Assembly (NCBI GenBank): GCA_001784275.1 | Contig: MFQB01000033.1 | Span: 9,342-21,706, forward strand | Reading direction: 5' to 3' | DNA: 12,365 nt | Source of the DNA: Candidatus Magasanikbacteria bacterium RIFCSPHIGHO2_02_FULL_47_14 | Lineage (GTDB): Bacteria; Patescibacteriota; Patescibacteriia; Magasanikbacterales; UBA922 | Shown here: positions 1 to 7,900 of the stretch, in pieces | How positions within the stretch are numbered: the stretch's first letter is position 1 | Layout: every line of letters starts with the position of its first letter | The notes under the pieces: model-generated | Told to the model about the DNA's origin: nothing | Database searches by the model: none | What the model saw: the letters and a program-made list of their open reading frames with translations, nothing else | Position numbers and translations under genes: made by a program

Positions 1-24
1 ACCGATGTTGGTAAGAGGGGCAGC

Positions 25-813
25 TTGAACCCGGCGAAGGTGTGGAATTACCCGACTGCTGACATGATTGCCAAATACCAGCCGCTTTTGGCTTCGGCCT
101 TGGCGTCTGACCCGGTCGAGTCGCCGACCGAGTACGAGTTGAAGCTTGTGATACCGCCGACATTGAGCGCGCGGCAAGCAATCTCTAACCTACTCTGGCT
201 TTCTATTCAGCGGCATGGTGAACTTGGAAGTACGAATGAGGAGCAACTCTTCTACTTTCAGTTCGAGAAACTCTGGAAGGATCTTTTCGTGAAAGCTATC
301 CAGAGGAGCGAGCCGGTTGAACACCTTCTGGAATGGATTGAGCGGGTGCGCAAGGCCTACAAAAACGGAGACACCAAAACCTGGACGCACCGCTACGGCA
401 ATGAGCGTCTGGAAAAGGGGAATGTTGGCGTCCGAGTCCTGGGTAGCGCGAGCCAGGTGGCTGTAGTGTCCACTCAGTGTGAAGCGTATTGGGGAGATCC
501 GAATTTCTCACCCGCGTCGCACACGCCGATTCTCGCCTTCCTCGTAATGGTCTATCGGATCAACGTCCTCTACCCGGAACTCAAGCGGTATGGACTGGAT
601 ACCAACCACTACTGGGTTGAGGACGAGGAAATCGGACAGCACTTTCCCCTCACTCTCGAGGAAGAAAGGACAGGCAACCTCGACCGAGTTCGTTCACTCA
701 TTCTGGCGAAGGCACCACCTGAAATCAAAAAGGCGCTGCGCGAACGGCTGAGCCGCGTCAGCTTGCCACGAATGAAGCGCGGACAGTACACGGCCTGCCG
801 ACTGCTCCGTTAG
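25..813 (+). CDS. Hypothetical protein, possibly 5'-truncated by the window edge
   Basis: I do not recognise this 262-residue protein. It looks soluble and largely helical: no signal peptide, no membrane segment, only two cysteines (one in the last six residues), and many charged helix-forming stretches, for example residues 70-115 and the basic C-terminus. The start is uncertain. The listed start is TTG, four bases after a GAGGGG stretch at 15-20 that could act as a Shine-Dalgarno sequence. The frame stays open to base 1, and an in-frame ATG lies at 64. Base composition is uneven: 60% G+C at 121-180 but 42% at 241-300 by hand count. It stands alone: the next gene starts 282 bases later behind its own promoter. 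The reading frame looks real because it is long, has mixed amino-acid use, and ends exactly where a run of inverted repeats begins. No function is proposed. Confidence 0.6.
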   Translation: MNPAKVWNYPTADMIAKYQPLLASALASDPVESPTEYELKLVIPPTLSARQAISNLLWLSIQRHGELGSTNEEQLFYFQFEKLWKDLFVKAIQRSEPVEHLLEWIERVRKAYKNGDTKTWTHRYGNERLEKGNVGVRVLGSASQVAVVSTQCEAYWGDPNFSPASHTPILAFLVMVYRINVLYPELKRYGLDTNHYWVEDEEIGQHFPLTLEEERTGNLDRVRSLILAKAPPEIKKALRERLSRVSLPRMKRGQYTACRLLR

Positions 814-898
814 CCGCAACGGACAACGGTTCCTTCCCGGAACCCACATGAGTCATGCTTGCGCGACATACTCATGGTGACAACCCCACTTCGCGCAA
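807..898. repeat. Cluster of four short inverted repeats after the first gene
   Basis: Four perfect inverted repeats are packed into 92 bases: CCGTT/AACGG (807-811, 818-822), GGTTCC/GGAACC (828-833, 839-844), CATGAGT/ACTCATG (847-853, 870-876) and TTGCGCGA/TCGCGCAA (859-866, 891-898). The first overlaps the stop codon of the upstream gene. The last two interleave, so in RNA they would be mutually exclusive or form a pseudoknot. No T-run follows directly, so this is not a typical intrinsic terminator, although the second hairpin could slow polymerase. The cluster ends where the AT-rich spacer begins. Confidence 0.5.
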
Positions 899-903
899 AT
901 TAC

Positions 904-936
904 AAAGCAGCTTTTTTCAAAGGCTGTTTTGTTTTT
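904..936 (+). terminator. Candidate intrinsic terminator
   Basis: AAAGCAGC (904-911) pairs with GCTGTTTT (923-930) through one G-T wobble, giving an 8-bp stem with an 11-nt loop. It is followed by a T-rich tail to 936. It would end transcripts of the gene at 25-813. The stem is modest and mostly A-T outside the CAGC core. Confidence 0.45.
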
Positions 937-992
937 ACGACAGTTTTCGAAAATTTATTTCAAATGGATTTCTGTTTAATGGAATTTGCCTG

Positions 993-1004
993 CCCGCCGG
1001 CGGG
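993..1004. repeat. Perfect 12-bp G+C palindrome in an AT-rich spacer
   Basis: CCCGCCGGCGGG is a perfect palindrome embedded in AT-rich spacer DNA, preceded by TGCCTG. It stands out sharply in composition. Very similar G+C palindromes recur in intergenic regions of some Parcubacteria, from memory and not checked here, so it may be one copy of a genome-wide element. Confidence 0.4.
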
Positions 1005-1046
1005 TCGTAAAACATCCGAGTAATTTTCAGTATCCTGCACAAGAAT

Positions 1047-1075
1047 TTGACCCGTATATTTTTTTGGACCATACT
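1047..1075 (+). promoter_or_regulatory. Sigma-70-type promoter for the signal-anchored protein
   Basis: TTGACC (1047-1052) and CATACT (1070-1075) are separated by exactly 17 bases. Each matches five of six consensus positions. The expected transcription start is about 1082, giving a leader of roughly 13 nt before ATG 1096. The leader contains GGGGA (1084-1088), at best a weak Shine-Dalgarno sequence. The -10 element continues as ATACTAGAT, a 9-mer also present at 4938-4946 before the metalloprotease gene. Confidence 0.65.
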
Positions 1076-1095
1076 AGATATATGGGGACTTTTAT

Positions 1096-2280
1096 ATGAT
1101 GCTGAGACCATTTATTTCACTTGCGATTATAGGGGCAGTATTTTTGGCCGGTGGTTTGTTTTTTTTTACAGCGCGCAACGAATTTTCACAAAAGACTACC
1201 TCAGCTCCGTCAAAAGCGGCATCAACTCCGTCTCCATTAGTCACGGAACCAACTTTTTCTCTTCCTCCAGAAGAAGATATTTATTTTGGCCAAGGATATA
1301 ACGGTCAGTATACACTCACTGATGTGCAAACCGGTGAAACACAGGCGTTTCTTCCAGAAGGGTATACCATCGAAAATCAATATTCGTATAGTCAATTTCC
1401 AACATTTCTTATCTTAAGCAAAAACAATGATTTGTTTTCATATAACCTTCAAAACAAGACATTGAAAAGTGTTAAAACAGACCCGTCCGTTCAGTTTTTG
1501 AGATCAGACGAAGATGTACATCTTTATCCATCCATTACTGAAAAAGACAAGTTTTTTATTCATATTCATACGCACGATCCGCCGGCTATCGATGAAAGCG
1601 GCATGGGTCTACCGCCGGTTTTAAGCTCTCGGTCATACTTTTTCGATGCAACACAACACGCACTTGCGCAGGCCCCGGTTCTCTCTGACATCGATACCAT
1701 GTGTGCGGAGTATGATTCAAAGAATAGCCGATTTTTTACCTGGCCATGCGGTGAGGGCATAGGCACGTCGCTTCCGTTAATTGCAGTTTCAATCGACATC
1801 GGAAAACACATAGAGGTTATTTCTTTGGAAGAATTCGGTTTGACTAAAGATGACGTGGGCGCTGTCGGCGTTCATAGGTCAAATGGTTTATTTTTTGCAA
1901 CGGATAAAGGGGGGACGCCCAAAGTTGTCGTATTAAATCCTGACAAAGAAGTATCTGTAAAGGATACATACATAGTCAGTGAACAAGTCCGACCTCAGAT
2001 TGACTATCCATATTCAGTTGGAATCTCTCCGGAAGCGCGCACCATTATTATCGGCGGCAGCAATAATCTCTTGCTCATGCGCTTTGACGAAAATAATAAT
2101 ATTTTCGAAAGCAAATCCCTGTCAGACCCGGAAGTGTATGCTAACTTTATTTTTACCTATAAAGGACGAATGTATTATCAGGGCAAAGACCAACTTCGAG
2201 TCATAAATTTGGCGACGTGGGAAGTTGAAAGATCTTTTTCTGGAAACAGAGGTGGGGAAGTGACATTATTTTCTCTTTAA
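1096..2280 (+). CDS. Signal-anchored extracytoplasmic protein of unknown function
   Basis: This is a 394-residue protein with an N-terminal hydrophobic segment (about residues 5-26) that looks like an uncleaved signal anchor. No lipobox cysteine follows it. A Ser/Thr/Pro/Ala-rich linker spans about residues 31-58, and the remainder is an extracytoplasmic domain. That domain is rich in beta-forming stretches and Tyr/Phe/Gly turns, with recurring short strand pairs such as the stretches around residues 70-110, 305-340 and 345-385. This arrangement would suit a WD40/YVTN-like beta-propeller, but no repeat is clear enough to name a family. Two ATG codons in a row start the frame. The first is used here because it sits at a normal distance from the 1047-1075 promoter. 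The gene is monocistronic, with its own promoter and terminator. Role unknown; a cell-surface binding protein is the most cautious reading. Confidence 0.8.
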   Translation: MMLRPFISLAIIGAVFLAGGLFFFTARNEFSQKTTSAPSKAASTPSPLVTEPTFSLPPEEDIYFGQGYNGQYTLTDVQTGETQAFLPEGYTIENQYSYSQFPTFLILSKNNDLFSYNLQNKTLKSVKTDPSVQFLRSDEDVHLYPSITEKDKFFIHIHTHDPPAIDESGMGLPPVLSSRSYFFDATQHALAQAPVLSDIDTMCAEYDSKNSRFFTWPCGEGIGTSLPLIAVSIDIGKHIEVISLEEFGLTKDDVGAVGVHRSNGLFFATDKGGTPKVVVLNPDKEVSVKDTYIVSEQVRPQIDYPYSVGISPEARTIIIGGSNNLLLMRFDENNNIFESKSLSDPEVYANFIFTYKGRMYYQGKDQLRVINLATWEVERSFSGNRGGEVTLFSL

Positions 2281-2299
2281 AGACGGTTTTTATTTGATG

Positions 2300-2330
2300 A
2301 AAATGGCTTGTCTGAGCCGTTTTTGTTTTC
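2300..2330 (+). terminator. Intrinsic terminator after the signal-anchored protein gene
   Basis: AAAATGGCT (2300-2308) pairs with AGCCGTTTT (2315-2323) with one G-T wobble and a 6-nt loop, followed by a T-rich tail to about 2330. The GGCT/AGCC core sits 20 bases after the stop codon. This is a good rho-independent terminator for the gene ending at 2280. Confidence 0.7.
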
Positions 2331-2339
2331 TCGTTTTAC

Positions 2340-2366
2340 TTGACAAAGTTCTTATTTTATGATAAG
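2340..2366 (+). promoter_or_regulatory. Possible promoter for the DUF4407 cassette
   Basis: A perfect TTGACA lies at 2340-2345. The best -10 partner at an acceptable spacing is GATAAG (2361-2366, 15-base spacer, four of six matches). TATGAT (2358-2363) matches better but is only 12 bases away. If active, it would start a leader of about 200 nt that contains the three hairpins at 2403-2551 before the start codon at 2574. Confidence 0.35.
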
Positions 2367-2402
2367 GTCTGCTGTTTCGTTCATTTACAATAGGTAGATC
2401 AG

Positions 2403-2461
2403 GCAAACTTCTACTTTTTTGGCTATTTTAAGCGAAATTAGCCAAGATAGTAGAAGTTTGC
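2403..2461. repeat. Long inverted repeat (23-bp arms, 13-nt loop)
   Basis: The arms 2403-2425 and 2439-2461 are reverse complements, with one T-T mismatch and one G-T wobble. The outer 12 bases (GCAAACTTCTAC against GTAGAAGTTTGC) and inner 5 (GGCTA/TAGCC) are perfect. The loop can add three A-T pairs. There is no T-run after either arm, so it is unlikely to be a terminator. It could be a processed small RNA, a structured leader element, a MITE-like remnant or a protein-binding site. Confidence 0.7.
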
Positions 2462-2469
2462 AATCTGTC

Positions 2470-2490
2470 GGGCGATTTTTTAATCCGCCC
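2470..2490. repeat. Short hairpin with GGGCG/CGCCC stem
   Basis: GGGCGATT (2470-2477) pairs with AATCCGCCC (2482-2490), leaving one bulged C and a 4-T loop. It lies nine bases after the larger inverted repeat and stands between the AT-rich spacer and the G+C-rich cassette. Confidence 0.5.
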
Positions 2491-2515
2491 AATTTCTATT
2501 CTCGCGGTGGGGGAA

Positions 2516-2573
2516 GGCCTCCCGCACGCGACGTTCCAAACGCGGGAGGCCGCGTCACAGGAAGGGTTGAAAG
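2516..2573 (+). promoter_or_regulatory. Leader hairpin and strong ribosome-binding site of the DUF4407 gene
   Basis: GGCCTCCCGC (2516-2525) and GCGGGAGGCC (2542-2551) are a perfect 10-bp G+C-rich stem with a 16-nt loop. Eight bases after the hairpin is AGGAAGGG (2559-2566), seven bases before ATG 2574, which fixes the start. This is the only clear, well-spaced Shine-Dalgarno sequence in the window. The stem also contains CCTCC (2519-2523), which could pair with the GGAAGG core in an alternative fold and hide the site. That switch is an inference. Confidence 0.6.
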
Positions 2574-4802
2574 ATGAGAAGGCTCGGAGCATTCACCAAG
2601 GGGTTCGGGAACTTCTGGAGCGGGCTGTGGGCCCTGCGGGTTCACGGAGAGTCGCTCCTCAACAGCCGCGTGCGGCTCGAATTGGCCGTGTTCGGCCTCG
2701 CCCTCACCGGCTTCGTATTCGTCGAGTCGTGGGCGTGGAGCAAGGCCTGGGGCTGGAGCCTCGGCGGCATCGTCTTCCCCATCATCCTCGGCTTCATCTT
2801 CGGCCTCATGGCCGCGTTGTTCGACCGCTCAATCCAGGTGTCGGACACCCGAGGGAAGTCGAACGTGTCGGTGTTCGTCATCCGTGCTCTTCTGCTCCTC
2901 CTGATTGCGAAAGCCACCGCAGTGCCGGTCATCCTCGCGGTTCAGGAACCGGAGATCAACAATCGGCTCGAGCGCAAGGCCCTCGTCGCGCAGAACATCA
3001 TGCGCGACAGGGCGTTGAAGGACGTCGACAAGCGGTTCGAGGCGCGGATCGCGGAGGTCGAGAAGCTGAAGACCACCGGCGGTACGGCCGCGGCTGACAA
3101 GGCCCAGGCCGACACCGACGGGTACAACGCCGACCGCGGCAAGTCGCGGGCGGACATCGTTAAGCGCCTCGACGAGAAGGAGAAGCAGATCGCCCAGGAG
3201 GCCGCCGGCACCGGCCCGTCCGGTCGCTACGGCGAAGGGCCGGCCGTCAAGGTGATGAAGGACCAGGCGGAACTCATCCGTCAGGAACTCGTGGCCTTCG
3301 ACGCCGAGACCCAGAAGGAGGTCGCACGGCTCCAGGCGGAGCGCAACTCCAGCATCACGACGACCGCCACGGCTCTCGAGGCCAAGATCGACAGGCTCCG
3401 CAAGGAGCAGCAAGACGAGAAGAAGAAGGTCCGCGAAATGCCCCCCGAAGAGCTGGCCAAGGAGTACCTGGTCGAGCCTGGCGAGACCGAGTGGAGCACC
3501 GAGGACGACGGTCGCAAGCGCGAGCTCTCGAAGTATTGGGTGCACGACGACTGGAAGCCGGCTGACGGTTTCATGGCGCGATACCGCGAGCTCGAAGCGA
3601 TCGAGGCCGAGGGTTGGAAGAAGATGCGGGAGTACTACAAGGCCGAAGGCATCGAGGAGCAGTGGTATGACATGCCTCCGGAGGTCTTCACCAGGAGGAT
3701 GTGGGAGTTCGCCATGATGGCTCTCGCCCTGTTCCTGCTGATGCTCAAGATCCTCAGCTCGGAGGAGACACGCAACTACTTCCACTTCGGCAGCCAAGCG
3801 GCCAACGGAGAAGACCAGAAAGTCGTTCGCATGGCCGAGGTCATGGGATTTACCGATCCGGACTCCCGCAAGGCGCTCGGCTGGACGCCCAAGGTCCGCG
3901 GTCTGATGGGCGACCTCTTCCACGCGCGTCGCGCGTTGGTCGAGGAGCTGGCCAACTTTCAGGCCTACCTCATCATGCTCTGCCGGAGCCAGGAGAACAA
4001 CCTCTGCCTCACCCGCGTCGCAATCGAGACCAAGTTGCGCGACAAGTGGGAAACCACCATCGCGAGGCTCATCTCGGACATGACCAAGGTCGAGGATCAG
4101 CTCAAGCTCGAAGGCATCCCCATCCCGGTATGGCCCGCGGATCTGAACGGCGGCCGCGACCCGCGCGGCTTGCGCGAGCCCTGGCGTCCGTCGGTCCGCG
4201 ACCTCACGAACTTCGGCTGGGAAGACCCCACGGCCAAGCTTGAGGAGGGCCGTCACGCCCTGGCCCGCGTCAAAGACCTTCGTATCGAGATCGACGGCCT
4301 CGTCATCGGAATGGAGGGCGAGCTCGTCCGGACGATCGTCGACAACCCGGGCATGAGCGAGTTGGAACTGCGTCAGCGACTCGAGACCGCTCGACATGTC
4401 CAGTACCAGCGAGAAATCGCCCCTCGGATGCGCGACCTGCGTGATGCGGTTGCGACGGCGACGACGGTCGGCCTGTCGGTCCCCACCTGGGAACGCCGAG
4501 ACGACGACGTGGTGCGCTCGTGGCGCCTCCCGGACACGACCACCCTGCGCGAGTATGGGTGGAGCCCGGCGCCGGCGATCCGCAGCCGCGCTCTGGCCAC
4601 GGAAACGCCCCCGCCGCCCGACGACCCGGGCACGAACGGCCACCACACCCTGTCCCCGGACGAGCTCAACGCGCTCATCACCGCGCGCGCCGAGCAGATC
4701 TGGCGGAACGAGGGCCAGCCCGAGGGGCAGGCGGACCGGCACTGGCAGCAGGCCGCGGCGCAGATCAGCGCCGAGCAGGCCACCGCGGCGTCCACCAACT
4801 GA
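2574..4802 (+). CDS. DUF4407-like membrane/coiled-coil protein with C-terminal DUF2934-like motif
   Basis: This is a 742-residue protein with a DUF4407-like layout: hydrophobic segments at about residues 36-56, 61-83 and 99-121, a conserved-looking FDRS motif right after the second, a long charged coiled-coil region at about 130-370, and a fourth membrane segment at about 376-397. A soluble helical region follows, then a Pro-rich linker at about 676-692. The last 40 residues carry A-x3-W-x3-G-x-P-x-G-x5-W-x2-A (W710, G714, P716, G718, W724, A727), which fits the DUF2934 pattern. DUF4407 proteins have no settled function that I know of; DUF2934 is likewise uncharacterised. Composition is extreme: 70% G+C at 3061-3120 and 60% at 3601-3660 by hand count, against 32% at 5161-5220 in the next gene. 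With its own hairpin leader, Shine-Dalgarno sequence and terminator it looks like a transferred single-gene cassette. The family call is by eye. Confidence 0.8.
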   Translation: MRRLGAFTKGFGNFWSGLWALRVHGESLLNSRVRLELAVFGLALTGFVFVESWAWSKAWGWSLGGIVFPIILGFIFGLMAALFDRSIQVSDTRGKSNVSVFVIRALLLLLIAKATAVPVILAVQEPEINNRLERKALVAQNIMRDRALKDVDKRFEARIAEVEKLKTTGGTAAADKAQADTDGYNADRGKSRADIVKRLDEKEKQIAQEAAGTGPSGRYGEGPAVKVMKDQAELIRQELVAFDAETQKEVARLQAERNSSITTTATALEAKIDRLRKEQQDEKKKVREMPPEELAKEYLVEPGETEWSTEDDGRKRELSKYWVHDDWKPADGFMARYRELEAIEAEGWKKMREYYKAEGIEEQWYDMPPEVFTRRMWEFAMMALALFLLMLKILSSEETRNYFHFGSQAANGEDQKVVRMAEVMGFTDPDSRKALGWTPKVRGLMGDLFHARRALVEELANFQAYLIMLCRSQENNLCLTRVAIETKLRDKWETTIARLISDMTKVEDQLKLEGIPIPVWPADLNGGRDPRGLREPWRPSVRDLTNFGWEDPTAKLEEGRHALARVKDLRIEIDGLVIGMEGELVRTIVDNPGMSELELRQRLETARHVQYQREIAPRMRDLRDAVATATTVGLSVPTWERRDDDVVRSWRLPDTTTLREYGWSPAPAIRSRALATETPPPPDDPGTNGHHTLSPDELNALITARAEQIWRNEGQPEGQADRHWQQAAAQISAEQATAASTN

Positions 4803-4872
4803 CCCACCTCAAATCCACGTTCATTCCCATCTGACCCTCGGTCGCCACGGCGCCGGGACGGGTCGATATCGA

Positions 4873-4928
4873 AACCCCCGGCGCGTTCTGCGACCGGGGG
4901 TTCACTGTTTTAATAGGATTTTTTTTGT
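4873..4928 (+). terminator. Strong terminator of the DUF4407 cassette
   Basis: AACCCCCGG (4873-4881) pairs perfectly with CCGGGGGTT (4894-4902). The 12-nt loop can add a CGC/GCG stem (4882-4884, 4890-4892). A TTTT follows at 4908 and an eight-T run at 4919-4926. The T-run is farther from the stem than usual. The hairpin is the last G+C-rich sequence before the AT-rich metalloprotease promoter region, so it also marks the right end of the cassette. Confidence 0.65.
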
Positions 4929-4936
4929 GTTGGGTA

Positions 4937-4960
4937 TATACTAGATGAAATTTTTATATT
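4937..4960 (+). promoter_or_regulatory. Two candidate -10 elements before the metalloprotease gene
   Basis: TATACT (4937-4942) is a five-of-six -10 match and continues as ATACTAGAT, the 9-mer shared with the 1070-1079 promoter. It would give an 18-nt leader. TATATT (4955-4960) lies six bases before ATG 4967 and would give a leaderless mRNA. No good -35 is visible for either, and there is no Shine-Dalgarno sequence between 4943 and 4966. Confidence 0.4.
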
Positions 4961-4966
4961 TTACAT

Positions 4967-7900
4967 ATGGCGGCTCCAACCAAAGTAAAAGTTGTATTGC
5001 AAACAAGAATTCGGATAATGCTAGCTGTAATAACTTTGTTGGGCTTTATAGAAGTTGCTTTTGTTGCCTTTCCAGGGAATATTTCGAACATAAAGAAATC
5101 TTTTGTAAGTAAAACAGCAAATCAGGCTCCACAGGTGACTAGTCTCCAATATGATCCACTCACAAGTGATTTAATAGCGAGGACTGATGAATATTCAAAG
5201 TTGAGTTCAAAAAAGAAGAAGTTAATAGTGCCGCAACTAAAGGAAATTTCCCAACAAAGAAAGGAATTTTTGTCTTCTCTGCTAAAGACTGATCCAGCAA
5301 TGGCCTCTAAATTTTTGTTATCAGAAAAACAACGTATAAAGATGCCCAAAAGCGTGCAATTACTCATGGAAAAACCAGTGAGTATATCCGGAGAGTTTGT
5401 GAGACTGCATGCAGAAGAATTTGATCCAGTGACTGAAGAGTTGATTGCAGATGAAGAAAAATATTTTATAAAACAAAAGAAGAGTCTGACCCCAGTATAT
5501 TTTGCAGCAGAACCCCAGGGATTCAAAACGGGCGATCGTGTAAAAGGGAGCGGGATCAAATTGGGAAATGATATATTAATTTCTTCGCCACAAAATTTGA
5601 AAAAAAAGAAAATTAGTTTGGTGGATTATACCAAAAATTTGATTAACAAATTTATTCATACCGAAAAAGCGTTTGCCCACAGCGGCACAGAAAAAAAGAC
5701 AGCTGTTATTTTAGTGAATTTCCAAAATGCCCCAGAAGAGCCGTACACTCCTGAACAGGCGCGCGCCGCAGTGTTTACAAACCCAGATTCGGTCAATGCT
5801 TTCTATAGAGAAAATTCTTTTGGTCACATGTCGCTTGTCGGCCATTTTGATGCTGAAAATGGCGATGTGTTTGGTTGGTATACTCTCCCTTACAATGTTG
5901 GTTGTGATGACAATCCGGCAATCTACGAAAATGAAATAGAGGCAGTGGCAGCGAGAAATGGGTATAACAGTTCGAATTACGATAATGTCATTATTGGACT
6001 TTCTACAGTGATACCAGGTTGTGAACGAGTTGCGGGATTCTCTGGAGATGGGAAAAGAGCGTATATTTTAAGTACTAGTTTTCCAGTTGGAACCGTTGTG
6101 CATGAAATCGGGCACAATATGGGCTTGGGTCATGCCAAATCATACTGGTGTACGGACGCACAAAATAATCCAGTTATACTGAGTGATACATGCACAGTGG
6201 GAGAGTATGGAGATGGGTTTAGCGTTATGGGGCATAGTAGTAACAAGAAGCATTTTAATAATGCACAAAAACAGACGTTGGGATGGTTTCATGACAATAA
6301 CATACTTAATGTTACTGAAAGCGGAGTATACAGAATAGCTCCAATTGAAATAAATTCTGATCAAGTACAACTTCTTCGTATCCCCAAAGAACGCGATGCA
6401 CAGGGAAATGTGACCGCTTATTTTACATTTGAATTTAGACAACCATTTGGTTTTGATAACTTTCCAGTAAATGCTCCAGCCGTTACTGGCGTCACTGCTC
6501 ACATAGCAAGGCAAGAACAAGAAGGTGGTGGATGGTTAACCACCTATCTTTTAGATTCGATGCCGGCAACAGGTTATCAAGATGCGCCATTTCAAGTCGG
6601 GAGCATATTTAGAGAACCCAGTAGTTGGTTTACTATGCAAGTTGTTCGTGTGACACCTGAATTTGCCGAGGTTAGTATTGAAATATCAAATGTTCAACCA
6701 AGGCTGGTAATCACAAAGGGTACATCGCGATATAATGTTAGCGATGCGCTGGAAGATGTGACCATTACTTCTGAGCCGGCAGGAATTAACTGTGGAAGAA
6801 TATGCAGCGCGCAGTTCCCTGAAGGAACAAATGTTCAACTGACTGCAAGGCCGAATGAGTACGTTAGTAATTATACCTGGAGTAGTCCGGGGTGGTTTAT
6901 TATGGATCAACTCCAGCTCCCGGTCGTAATGAATTCTGAGAAGGTAATTAATCTGTCATTTAATCGAGGATATCGTCGCGGCAGAGACGGTTTTATTAGA
7001 ATTTTTGATTCAGTCAGTGGCGGAGCACAAGGTAATACAATAGGTGAACTTAGTTTTTCTCCTCCCGGTCAAGAGATGCTTTGGTATCAAGGGGACTCAC
7101 GAATGTATGGACCGTATAGCATTGGAACAAATTTACATGCTGATGTAGTCAACAGAATAAGTAGGGGATATGTTTTTCAAGGATGGACAGGTGCCTGTAA
7201 CACCCAGAACCAGCAGTGCGCATTTCAGGTGCAAGATGATTCTGTGAACAGACATGCAAATAGCATAACCGCAGTATTCGAGAAACAACCATATCTCTCG
7301 CTCTCTTTTTCTGGTAATGGTCATGGCGGTATTGTCTCTTCTCCAGAAGGAGTAAATTGCTCTGCCTTTGGCTGCTCTGGTTTTTTCCCAGAAGGCACTA
7401 CTGTCACATTGCAGGCGAACCCTGCTCAAGGATCTTCATTTGTAGGATGGCAGGATTTTGCGGAGTGTGGCCAAGAGCCGGTATGCCAAGTAACTGTTGG
7501 AGGAAACGGATTAAGAATAAGGGCGCAGTTCTCTCTGGGCTTTAACTTTAGTAATGTATCTGTTTTTAAAAGAGGCGATGGTAGTGGAACTATAGTGTCA
7601 AATCCGTCAGGGATTGATTGTGGTGCTATATGCAGCGCGGCTTTTGAAAGAGTTTTAGATCCTGTATTATCTGCCCGACCAGACAGCGAGTCCGTGTTTT
7701 TAGGGTGGGGTGAGTTATCTAACTGTACAAATGGTTTTCAAGGTTATGAGTGTCAGTTGAATATGCAAGAAGGTTCAAGACAGGCAACGGCAAATTTTGG
7801 TCAAAGATTTTTTTGCACTGATAGTGATAACGGAGATAATCTGGCAACCAGAGGCAGTGTGCGAACTGAAGATCAGCTCACAGGTGAGACGCATGAATAC

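Noticed and set aside
811..898. Integron attC site after the first gene
   Set aside because: No RYYYAAC/GTTRRRY pair is present in the right order; the sequence near the stop (CCGCAAC) fails the consensus.
2507..3097. 196-residue plus-strand frame overlapping the start of the DUF4407 gene
   Set aside because: It is rich in Arg/Pro/His as expected for an off-frame reading of G+C-rich DNA, and begins inside the leader hairpin region.
2829..4742. 637-residue open frame on the minus strand inside the DUF4407 gene
   Set aside because: It is an antisense shadow of a G+C-rich gene: Leu/Arg/Val-heavy, no recognisable domain, no ribosome-binding site, while the plus-strand frame has clear membrane segments and a DUF2934-like tail.
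4396..4944. 182-residue plus-strand frame over the end of the DUF4407 gene
   Set aside because: An Arg/Ser/Pro-rich off-frame product that runs through the terminator hairpin.
6770..7800. DNA repeats or a CRISPR-like array in the protease gene
   Set aside because: The repetition is at protein level (B-repeats) with strongly diverged DNA and no constant repeat/spacer lengths.
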